A DNA stretch of 64,000 nucleotides from Sphaerolaimus hirsutus. Its lineage: Eukaryota > Nematoda > Chromadorea > Monhysterida > Sphaerolaimidae. Where the stretch lies: contig OZ038459.1 of assembly GCA_964036195.1 (NCBI GenBank), positions 22,875,206-22,939,205 of the forward strand, written 5' to 3'. The notes under the pieces were generated by a model. That model saw only the letters and a program-made list of their open reading frames with translations, ran no database searches and was not told where the DNA came from. Below, in pieces: positions 43,648 through 54,377 of the stretch; within the stretch, counting starts at the first letter, position 1; every line of letters begins with the position of its first letter. The translations under genes were made by a program, and so were the position numbers.

Positions 43648-45459
43648 CTTGCCAGTAACCCAATCACTGCCTCTCTCCGAAATTCCATAAGCCATAATAG
43701 AACCATCTTTTGAGAATTTCTTCACTCTGATGGAAGTCGTTCCATCATCCGACAATTTGTTCGGATCCAAAAATACGCGGCCTTGAGATTCAGGGGACTC
43801 TTGAATGTAAATCACACTGAAATGTCGGAGTGTTTGGAGAAATATAAGTTTGAAATAGTTGAACATGAATTTGAGTTTGATTGACAGGCGGAAATTTCTA
43901 TTCAGGACCTTTTTATTCAAAGTTTCGATTTTATTTTGAGATTTTGATTCAAAAATTTAAAAAATGTATTTTAAAAATGATGGTCAACATTCCGGCGATC
44001 CACAATAGAAATGGCAGGGTTTTCTTCAAAAAATTTAGAACCAGAAACCTTGATATAATGGTGATAATCTATTCCGACGATCAAAATCGCAAGTGCGCAC
44101 ATCCAAGTATAAAACTCACTACTCATTTACCTTTGATTTTGCAATCCACTGTTGTAACTGTAAAAATAGTAATCGCCGTGCTTTGAAGTACAGCCATACT
44201 TCGGGTAATCCCACAGTTCGGTCAACCTAAAACCGAGAAAGTCAAAATAAAAATCTATTTGTGCCAAGACAACAATATTTAAATTCTGACCGACGTTTTA
44301 CCAAGTTTCGTCCGTAATTGGCACTGTTCCAAAAAAGGCACACTGACTTCGTTCAATTTGGCCACAAAATCAGTGGTCACTTTTGCATCGGGATCTTCCA
44401 GCGCGCGGTAGGGATCTGGCACCTGGGTATCCAAATATTTTTAAACACTTTTACTTTTTATAGATTTACATAGATATTGAGTATTAAATTTAAGTCAAGT
44501 AATAATAAGTGATTTTTTATAATAAAAGTGATTGGCGCTACGCACACTGAAGCCGAAATATTCGGCATACGCACGTTTTTGACAAATGCCGAATTAAATG
44601 CTGAATAGAAAAAAACTTGCTGAACTCAAATCGTCCGTACTCTTGAAAATTAGGCGGTTTGTCAATTCAGCATGTATTTCAGCATTCAAAAGATGCGTAC
44701 ACTTTTTCATGCGGAAACCATTCGGCAAAATCAAATGAAATGTTGAATGCTGATAACGCTCAAATTTGTCCGAATATCGTGCGCACGTTTTCAAAATTCA
44801 ATATGGCAGCCCCTAAAATGCCGAATTTAAAACGTCCGAACGGAATTTTTCAATTTGGATTCGGCAGATGAAAATGTGCGTATGCCGAATATTTCGGCTT
44901 CAGTGTGCGTAGCGCCATTATTACAATGGATCATGGCACAAAATTCCAATAATAAGTTCCTGGTAGAAGGAAAATAGCTTTCTATATGCTGCCATGCAGA
45001 GATGCAAAGTTTTGCCACTAACATGACACAAAATGCTATAGCAAATTGAATGGGAACTCAAACACTTGCACATGCAAAAAAATGCAAAATACGTGGTGAA
45101 TAACCACTAAAAACTTTCGTTCACGTATTTTGAAGTGATTTCACATTTATTCTTTTAAATTATTTCCAACACATCAAGTAGCAAATCAGTGACTAAAAGC
45201 GCAAAACAACCGAAAAACTAGCCTTGGTTCCATGATAATCATCCACAATGGTTTCATCCCTCGGCGCCAGCGGGTATGTCTTCGGATCAATCGAAACTGG
45301 CATCTTGTTTGACCCAAAATCAAATGTCCACTCAGAATTTGGCCCACTTTTCTCGTTTTGAGACAATTTTTGGACTGCCAAAGGTAACTGATGCAAGCGG
45401 CGACACGGCTGGATGCAGGCAGCGGTTACTGCTAATTTTAGTGCGAAATTGAGACGCAT
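43648..45459 (-). CDS. Prolyl oligopeptidase, exons 1-4 (haplotype in contig 4)
   Basis: This is the 5' end of the gene whose 3' part lies at 75-4482. Exons (minus): 45459-45223, 44422-44302, 44226-44131, 43816-43648. Signatures: [83 protein letters not shown]. The first ATG (45459) adds about 52 residues, basic and with few acidic residues at the start, before the Met (MPVSIDPK) that matches the usual cytosolic start. The extension could be a mitochondrial leader, but the inner Met may be the true start. Exon 1 ends AAG followed by GC rather than GT in both haplotypes, so intron 1 appears to be GC-AG. The obvious exon 2/exon 3 junction (44302/44226) is off by one base, so either an acceptor differs or there is a sequence error. 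Exon 4 joins exon 5 at 4482 in phase. The gene is divergent from the Nudix gene, 518 bp start to start. Confidence 0.92.
44534..44916. mobile_element. GGCGCTACGCACACTG inverted-repeat element in prolyl oligopeptidase intron 1 (haplotype B)
   Basis: GGCGCTACGCACACTGAAGC and the exact inverse; about 40 bp perfect ends, with words CATTCGGC, GTGCGTA, TGCCGAAT inside. Flanked by ATT on both sides; haplotype A has the unoccupied site GTGATTATTACA, consistent with a 3 bp target duplication. Confidence 0.85.
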
Positions 45460-45977
45460 GAATCCATGTATTTTAACTGGAATGAGTGACCTCGGAGTTT
45501 AATTTTTGCAATTTATTTTTTTGAATTGCGCTGAACAGTGGGTTCGTTTTGCTTCTCGCTCCGCCTATTTTCAAATTGTCTCCTTTAAAAGGGATCGCCG
45601 ACATATTGTGAACTTGGCATTTTTACAATGATATCTAATTTTGTATTTGGATACGATTACGTATTGCACTAACGAGAGTAAAAGACACAGGATTTCTGTC
45701 CGAGTCACTGAAAATGTCCGCAGAATGTGATAATACCACCGGATATGGTCGCTAATGGCCGCAACACATTGTCATGCCGCCCCGGTTCACCATCGTCAAC
45801 TGCGGTATACAAACGGCATATCAATACGGGTTGTTGGACAGGTGCCAAGTTCACATAATGTCGGGATTTCTTCCATTATAAGTGAACGTATGTAAAACGA
45901 CCTTTTCGCGTGGCTTATGCGAAAACGTCCCACTTGGCACTGATCCAACAGTATTTTCGAGAAAAAGAAAATTCAAC
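45460..45977. promoter_or_regulatory. Bidirectional intergenic region, haplotype B
   Basis: Same length (518 bp) and nearly the same sequence as 25203-25720. The even length shows that no element has inserted here in either haplotype. Confidence 0.5.
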
Positions 45978-48083
45978 ATGACGACCGGCTACGAAACTGC
46001 TGTCACTGTGCCAAAAATTGGTGAAATTTCATTTGAAGACATTAGATCGTCACCATTCATCAAACCAATTCGCATGCGATTTTCCCACGATGGTGTCCAG
46101 AGAGCTTGGGACATGATTTTGGTGCACAATAGTGTTTGCGTGATACTTTTCGAAGTGGATACAAAAAGATTGGTTTTTGTCAGACAATTTAGGTTGGCCT
46201 GGGCTGGATATTTTTTAATTTTGGGACAGCTGCTTTGGATATGTTCTTACGACGTTTCACAGCGTTAGAATACGCTAAATTCGCTCTATATTGTAAAAAA
46301 AATCGGAATTTTTTGCTGGAAAAACGGTCCTGAACGATTAGAAAGGTGCATAGTTTTGCGATCAGATGTGAAAATCAGATGTGATATATTTGAAAAGATA
46401 ATTACACAATTTAACGACTGCACAAATATCACCTCTAATTTTTTTGCTCAGAATCATTTGTCACTAAAAAAATATGTAACGCCGATAAGTGATTAAATTG
46501 CAAGAAGTATTAATATTTGAAAATAATCGATATTAAGCGAGCAAACCCATCGGACATGCGTCACTGGCAGAGACTTGGAAATGAAACATAAACATCAATT
46601 TTCTCGAAATCGATTTTTTGGATTTATCGACCTTAAAAAGTAGGCGCTTCATTTGTTCAGCACTTAATTCAACTTAATTTGTCATAACTCATTTGCAGAC
46701 CTGCCGTATACGTAAACGGTGCCCCAAAAGGTGCCAATCCATCAGTGACCCAGTTAAATCAAGTAAATTGGGCTGAAACGCAAGATCCCGCAAAATCTGT
46801 TACATTGGAACTTTGTGCGGGGATTGTCGATAAAGATTGCAGTTTGCTTGAAATTGCACAGGAAGAGATAATGGAGGTATTTTTTTCAGCGTCATTTTGT
46901 GTTTTCAGTTTGAATTTGAGTTTCAAATGTAATTGTAACTGCAAAATCCCGAAAATTTTCGACAATTTTGATAGAAATTTTTTTACAAAATAATAATTCC
47001 CCTTGAATAATCCCCCAAAAGGAATGATAACAAAATAGTTCTTCGGGGCAATTATTCGAGTGAATGTGGTATTTAGCATTAAAATGATGCTTCAAATCAT
47101 ACTAAAATTTCGATAACATTTCATAAAACCTCTGATACATTTTTCAGGAAACGGGTTATGAAATTCCACTGAACCGCCTGGAAAGAGTCACTTCGTTCCG
47201 CAGTGGAGTTGGAGTCATTGGAGATGTGCAAACTCATTTTTATGCTGAGGTTTGTTTGGTTTTTCTTGTTTTGGTGGTGAAAATGTTTTTTGTTTCTTTT
47301 AACAAATTGTGAGTGTTTTTAATTATCCTATTAATGACTAATGGTTTAATGGTGCCACACACACTGGATGTCAACTGTTTCAGTGTCAACTCGATTTTAT
47401 GACACTAGCTTGCAGGACAGTTTTTAAGGGACATCCGGATGTCAACTGGGCCGACAGTTTTTCATAAATTTTGAATTTTTAGTTTAAACCGTGTTCAAAT
47501 GCACATGGCAATATAAATTCCTCTTCGACATTGTCGCATGTGTCCTTAAAAATTGTCTTGCTACCTAAAGTCAACCACAATCGAGTTGACACCGAAACAG
47601 TTGACATCCAGTGTGTGTGGGCCATAGACAAATATCCATGCGATTTTGTGAAATACTAAAAAAAATTGTCTTGTCCCTTCGAGCACGGCACCTGGAATTT
47701 TTCCCAGGCTGCAGGTTCCTTAAACCCAAAAATTGTCCAAATTTTCACACTGCCCTTTATATTTCTTCAACCCTGGCGTAAATTTTATAAATTTTCAGGT
47801 TTATTCGAACGAGAGAACCGGCCAAGGCGGTGGAAATATCCACGAACACGAAAATATCGAAATTCAATGGATTCCCTGCTGCGAAGCTGGCAAAATTATG
47901 TTCGATGAAAATTTGTCCAAACCTCCAGGTTTACTTTTTGGTTTGTCGTGGTTTTTTAGAAATAAGGCGCCATTGTGTTGCCGGGTAAATCGCAGCGAAT
48001 TTGAATGTAGAAAAAATTTGTTTTTTGGCTTCTCTGTGGGCTTGCTTTTTGGTTTGGTTGTGTGGAAATTCGGTAGAAGATAG
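45978..48083 (+). CDS. NUDT14-like Nudix hydrolase, haplotype B
   Basis: Allelic copy of 25721-28378. Exons: 45978-46192, 46699-46876, 47148-47249, 47799-48083, the same lengths (215, 178, 102, 285 nt) and phases, 259 residues. Differences seen include MTTVYE to MTTGYE, NWTE to NWAE, and GLTVGLL to GFSVGLL in the hydrophobic tail. The tail and its basic ending are kept. Intron 3 is shorter and lacks the CAGGGACG hairpin of haplotype A; it has instead a CACACACTGGATG element at about 47,355-47,620. Intron 2 retains a decayed AATAATTCCCC-word element (about 46,996-47,072) shared with haplotype A. Confidence 0.9.
47355..47620. mobile_element. CCACACACACTGGATG inverted-repeat element in Nudix intron 3 (haplotype B)
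   Basis: CCACACACACTGGATGTCAA and the inverse at the right, with further GTTGACA/TGTCAAC words inside. Absent from haplotype A. Confidence 0.7.
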
Positions 48084-48550
48084 TTTTCTATGTTGTAAAG
48101 ATGTTTAGAAGTTCATTTATTTATATTTTTATATTTCAACTTTATCAATCTGTATGTATCTGTGTTTATTACATTTGATCTGGGCATGAAAAACAACAAT
48201 TATAGAAAATACTTCGAACGAAAACATCCGTCACTTCTGAAAAAAAATCAATAAAAGTATTGCACTATATTCTCCGAGCATTGCACTTTTTTTGAATAAC
48301 TCGTACATTTGCATGTGCAAAGTCTGAAGGAAGCATTTTCACATTTGCGATTGCCGAATTATTGCTTTTTACATTTACATTTTGCACTAGCATGTAGAAA
48401 AAAGTTAAGCACGCAAACTTGTTCTATGAATTTGAATATTTTTGCAGAATGCAGAAATTTGAATTTTGCACATGCAAATCTACCACTCAAAATCACACCT
48501 CAATCCTAATCACATCTGTCAACTCAAAATCACATCTGTCAACTCAAAAT

Positions 48551-51427
48551 CTAATAGCCCGGGGGCATCCTCGGTGGTGGGCAGTGTTTGCAGTTGCCAG
48601 GTTCACCCTTATCGCCGGGGGGTCCGGGGGGTCCCCATTTGCCATCCTCTCCTGGCTCACCATCATCTCCTGGTTCGCCCTGGGTTTGAAAAGGGGTTAT
48701 TTGGGGGGGGGTTTGTTGGCACAGTGCCAGTGTGAGGTATTTAGGGCTTTTTGAGTGTCTTGCTGGCATGCATGCTTGCTGAAAGTTAAAATTTCTAAAG
48801 CTGGTAGATTTGTGAAAAAACGCCTTTGAGTTTGCTGGATTATTTATCATTTTGAGCTCGATAAACAGTAGTTGACGGATTCCTCATTCTGGTAAACTCG
48901 TATTTCCTTAAAGCAGATTTACCGACTTTAAAAATTTCGCTGATAACTCCTGTAGCCTAAACGCAACACGAAGTATAAAGCTTGCCAATATTTATAATTT
49001 TGGCTTGCCAAAATGCGGCCAACACACAGTACTCCTGAAATTTGGGAACCTCGTAAATCTGTTTTGAGCACATTAGAGTTTATCACAATGAATAATTTTT
49101 GATCGCCGTCAACCATAGTTGACAGCTACCTCATTCTGGTAAACTCAAATATGTTCAAAACTGAATTATGCGTTTCCCAAGATTCGGTGGTGTACCAGTG
49201 CTCGCAGCACCAAAACGTCAAAATAATCTCGCCAGATGTCACATTAAAAAAACCACTCCATTAAAACAAAAATCCCAAAACCCAAAAACACAACAACCAA
49301 AGTCCCCAAAACCCTCTCACCATAGGCCCAGACATGCCCTTCTTGCCATCCTTGCCATTCTCGCCCTGCTCACCCATTGGTCCCTTCTCGCCCTTAGGTC
49401 CCGCCTCCCCAGTCTGTCCCGGCTCGCCAACAACGACCACGACCCTGCCGGGCTCCCCTTGGGGTCCGGGGGGTCCCTCCCTGCCGGGCCGGCCCGGCAT
49501 GCCCGCGGGACCCGGCATGCCCTTGTGACCCTTCTTGCCGTTTTTGCCCAGATCCCCTGCGGGACCCTTGGGACCTTTGGGACCTTTCTGGCCGCAGTTT
49601 CCTGGGGGGTTGAGGGGGTGAATGGATTGCGTTGATTTGTCATTTGCGCTAGTATTTTTTATCGGTTTTTGAGTTCCTAATGTTGAGCCCAGTGAGGTTT
49701 TCATACTGTTTTCAGTTACCTATTCCAAAGGACTATTCGAAATATTTGTAATTTTGTGGTGATGTAAAGACGATTATCACTTTTTCAACAAATTCTCGCT
49801 TAGCATCCTATTTTCTGTAGCTATACAGCCATATTTGGAAGAAAAAACAAGTGTCGTCACCCGCACCCCCCCCCAAGTGCCCCCCCCAAAAAAAATCCCC
49901 CCTCACCCATGGGTCCAGGTGGGCCAGGGGGGCAGATCACGCATGGCTCCTTGTTCTGGTCGGCCTTGATCACGTTGCCGTCCTTGCCGGGCATGCCGTC
50001 CTTGCCCGGCTCGCCGTCCTGCCCGTCATAACCGTCATCTCCGGGCTCGCCGGCGGGCCCGGCGGCACCCTGCTGGCACGTGCAGCCTGGGAGGGGTGGG
50101 TAGGGTGTAGGGTTAATAGGGTGGGTTAGATTTTGAGGGTGTAGGCTTGTGGTAGGTTGGCAGATTAGCATTCCAAATATTTCGGGGATATGTTTTTTTT
50201 AAGATATATGAAAATGTAAAACGAATTTGTGAAAGGATGTGTAAAATGTCAGGTAAATTTGTCAAGTGCCATGTAAAACGTCAAGCAAACATGCCATGTG
50301 AAATGCAAGTATGATATGGCTTTCGACATCTGACAAATTTGTCGACATTACGTGTACCGAACTGATCCACGGTGTCAATTTTTCTATATTTTTTAAATAA
50401 AGTTCATACACAACCTTTACTCCCACTCACAAACGAAAATCACTCTCACAAACCACCCTCACCCTCAAACAACCCCCCAAAAACAACCCCCACTCACAAG
50501 TATCCTGCGTGCTGGGGGCTGGTTTGCCCGCTGGCAACGCGCCAGTCGGGGGGTAGTCGGGCGGGGGCGTGTCGTAGCCCGACGGGGGCTGGGTGGCGCC
50601 GTAGTTGTCGTTGTCGTCGGGCACCCACTGCCCGAAGGACCAGGCGCGCTTTTGGCGCTTGCCCGACGCAGATTGGGCCGCTTGAAGTTCGATCCACATG
50701 TCGCGCGAGGCCGACTGGGGGGGGGGGGTTGGGGGTGATGGGTTTGAAAAGAAGAGAAAGGGTTTTTGTGATGTGTTATACGGTCACAGGTACTCTCGCA
50801 CCCTGTCAAGTTATAGTCAGGTGTAAAATGTCAGTTAAAATGGTAAGGTTTTTTTACTTAACTTTCAGCATTTTAGATGACAATTGACAAATTTGTATGA
50901 CATTTTAGACTACAGGGTGCGGGACTGGCATCTGAACTGTGGTTGATGTTTTGAATACACCCGGACTTGCATAGATGTTTGCGGATAGCAATTTTTATCA
51001 CTTGACATGACCATTTGTGCAATTAGACAAGTGAGGAAAAGTGTGTGTTAAGTCAAGTGAAATGTAGCTTGATGGTGACAAGTTAATTTATAAATGTATT
51101 TGGTTAAACTTGCCCTTTGCCTTGCCACTTTTCTCGTAATTTCTTGTATTTAAATCATTTTCATATCTAACCACACTCCAAAACCTCAACCTACCCACCC
51201 TACCCCAAACCCCCCCCCCCTCAAACAACCCCCCCCCCACAAACTTGGCAATAGTCCAACTCAGCCATCATATGCGTCTGCAGTGCCTGCACATAGGTGT
51301 AGATCATGGGTAGGCACACCACTGAACCTACAATAGCCACGGTGCCTATCGCAACAGCCGCAAAGGCTACCCGACGTGCTGCAGCCACCTTCTCTTCCTC
51401 CATGTTCATGTTTTTGTAGGCTGACAT
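48551..51427 (-). CDS. Nematode cuticle collagen, five exons, haplotype B
   Basis: Allelic copy of 28861-31821. Exons (minus): 51427-51245, 50714-50498, 50086-49907, 49601-49321, 48679-48551, each the same length as in haplotype A, 329 residues. The protein is nearly or fully identical; most base changes are silent. The last intron ends CCCAG here and ATAG in haplotype A, both usable. Intron 3 lacks the GGGATC-word element found in haplotype A at about 30,420-30,565. The tail-to-tail arrangement with the Nudix gene (about 470 bp between stops) is kept. Confidence 0.95.
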
Positions 51428-51500
51428 GTGGGCCTTGAATTTGGGTCCTGGTGGGTGTTTTCCGATTGGATGGGAAATTGGTTTTGAATTGTGAGGGGGC

Positions 51501-51511
51501 GCCTTTTTATA
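51501..51511 (-). promoter_or_regulatory. TATA box of the cuticle collagen, haplotype B
   Basis: TATAAAAAGGC on the minus strand, 74 bp upstream of the ATG at 51427. The spacing is shorter than in haplotype A because of a small deletion in the 5' leader. Confidence 0.6.
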
Positions 51512-51739
51512 TTGGGTGATTTTGGGGGAGTTTTGGTTGTAATGTTTGCTGTAAACTGGATTTTCGGTTGGATGGAGTTTTGCGAGGGATTTTACAATGT
51601 TGCGACTGCTACAGTAATCGTTTGAATAGGGCGCGCGCCTGATATTTGATGCCTTAAGACTTCATGGCGCCTTTTTTGCTGGTAAAATAAATACCTAAGT
51701 TAGATACGGAAATTGAATGTGAATTTTGACGTAATGGCC

Positions 51740-52836
51740 CTGCGCGCACAAGTTTTCACACGAAATTTCGAAAACTCCTAAATGAGCTTTGAACGTGTTT
51801 GAGTTTTCCACAATGAGTCATTTTTAATCTCCGTCAACTGTAGTTGACGGCCAGCTCATTGTAGAAAACTCAAATGCGTTCTAAGCTGATTTGTGAGTTT
51901 TCGAAAAATCGTGTGAAAACTAGTGATGGAATGGCGCCATGGTGCTGGCGCCATTTGAGGGCGCCAAAGGGCGCCGCGCCATGGCGCCATTGGCGCTTGG
52001 CGCCCCTTTTCTGTGGCGCCCTTGGCGCCTGGCGCCCACATTCTGAAAGGCGCCATGGCGCCCTTGGCGCTTGGCGCCCTTTTTCCGTGGCGCCCTTGGC
52101 GCAAAGGCGCCAGCACGGTTTCAAGGCGAGTGCTGTATAAATGGAAAAAAAGATGAAAAACGCATTCGTGGATGATCTGAATTCGCCAGAAAAATGGACG
52201 AAGTGGTGTGAGCGGGTATAAATCTTTTGTGCAACGGTTCATCAGAAGTGTCTGACAGATCAGAAGACGAGAATGATGGAACGTTGAACTTGCAAAATCA
52301 TAAATCAACGGATTCAAATCGTTGCAATTCCGTTTTTTGTACATTTCGAGGAAACATTGAATGGAAAAGTCAATTTGAACTGAATGGATTGTTGTCAAAT
52401 GACAATATCCATTGTGTTTGAATTGTCATGTGAATTTTACTCGAATTTTTTTGTTGCTAGTGTTGTCTTTGTTCATTACACCCTGGAGAACGCAAATTAG
52501 GTAGTGAATGCATGTACTAGGGTGCTGTAGAAACACTTTTAGCACACGCAGGGTGTTGTATGCACTTATTTATCCTGGCGCCCTTGGCGCCTGGCGCCCT
52601 ATTTTTCAAATGGCGCCATGGCGCCCTCGGCGCTTGGCGCCCTTTTTCCGTGGCGCCCTTGGCGCCTGGCGCCCGCTTTCCGAATGGCGCCATGGCGCCC
52701 TTGGCGCCCGGCGCCCTTTTTCTGTGGCGCCCTTGGCGCTTGGCGCCCACTTTCTGAATGGCGCCATGGCGCCATTGGCGCCTGGCGCCCTTTTTTCTGG
52801 CGCTTTTCCATCACTAGTGAAAACTAGTGTGCGCAG
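51740..52836. mobile_element. CTGCGC...AGTTTTCAC element carrying a nested TGGCGCC-word element (haplotype B)
   Basis: Outer ends CTGCGCGCACAAGTTTTCAC and (inverse) CTGCGCACACTAGTTTTCAC. Nested 51921-52816: TAGTGATGGAATGGCGCC and CCATCACTA ends, dense TGGCGCC words in both halves. The whole block is missing from haplotype A between 32,145 and 32,165, upstream of the collagen. Confidence 0.75.
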
Positions 52837-54107
52837 GCACATTGTTTAAATTATGTGCGTGGAACCATTATTATTTTGCTACTGGCCATATTTCGCAACC
52901 AATTTCGATGCTAAGGACTCTATGGTAATTACATCAATTTATCATCAATAATATAAAACACCATTTCGGCCTTTACACACACTTATAATCCCAAACTAAA
53001 CCTTTTACAGATATTTTACCAATATTCATACATTTATATTGAATCTCGATCAGTGTCCATCTATTCGCTAGAATACGGTATTTAGTTTTACGCGCATGAT
53101 AATTGAAAACCGGTCAGTGCACATCGCTTGAGATGTGAATTGAGAGTGACCACTGGTCACTCACATTGAATTTATACGCGCGCTGTAATTTTAACTGTAT
53201 TTGTGCGTGGTCATGTGATCAAATGGGGGTCAATCCAATTTGAAGTATTTTCATTGTGTTGGCGAATATACATATTGTGCTCTTTGGGTGAATGTGTTTT
53301 AAAATAGATTATTTTCCTGAGTTTGTGGAAAGTTAAGTTTATTTGGTGCGGTGAAGTTTGTGGCAAAAGCTAATGTAGGTAAATACAAATAGTAAATGAA
53401 CACGAACGAAAAAAAAGCATAAAATCGTTATATAAAATTAGCTAATGAAAGTAGAAATTATAGCACAAAAATCTAAACTGTTATGATTCAAATTTGTGAT
53501 TTGAAAAGGCCCAGTGCCCGAAAATTATCGAGAAGTTTGAACGTAGCTTTCTTAAAACATGAATATAATCTGTGTTTTGACTATACATTTTTCGGATATC
53601 GGGTATAGAACGATTTTTTGTATGTAACATCGCCATCGAAAATCTGTGCCAAAAATATCAAACAGCGGAAGCAATGCATAATTACTTAAAAATCAAAATA
53701 TGCCCGTCATCAAATTTTTGTCAGAAATATCAAATATTGGCTAAAAATTGAAGTCACCCGAAGTAGGTAGGTATACAAAACTCGACTGACTTATTGCTGA
53801 AAGATTGTGACATGATGATGATATATAAAAATATGCTTTTTAAAATATTCCTGTAAAATTATAACTTCGGAATGGTTGGATGCGGATACAAAAATGACAA
53901 AAATTCTGCCATACTGCCCATGCCCACATTTCTTTAATAGGTATTTTAATAAAATTTTATTCGATCCAGGATTTTGAGCAAACCAAACCACGTCACATTT
54001 TTTGGATCAGTGCCAACAGCGACCATTTCATTCCGGATAAATTTACAGCAATGAGTCACTCGAGTTGACAAAAATACAATGATATTTACAAATCAAAATG
54101 TTTTACA

Positions 54108-54370
54108 CCGTATTTACTCGAATAATTCCCCCGCAGAATTATTTTGTGTCAGACTTTTAGGGGGACAACTATTCACGGGTGAATTTTTATCCCATCAAAA
54201 TTTTCGAGCATTTAACAAAATATGCTTTATTAGCTCAATAACATGCAATTTTTTGTTCAAATTTTACACAACAAATTTACAATAAGCCTGGATTCGGGGG
54301 GGATTATTTTTCCTCACTCCTCTAACAAGAATATTTGTTCAATTCAGGTGTATTATTCAAGCAAATACGG
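54108..54370. mobile_element. CCGTATTT element, word AATAATTCCCCC, unoccupied form at the globin stop (haplotype B)
   Basis: CCGTATTTACTCGAATAATT to AATTATTC-like inverse ending AAATACGG; 7 bp from the globin TGA (54378-54380). It retains the TTCAGGTGTA site that is occupied by the introner-like element in haplotype A. Confidence 0.75.
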
Positions 54371-54377
54371 TACACAC

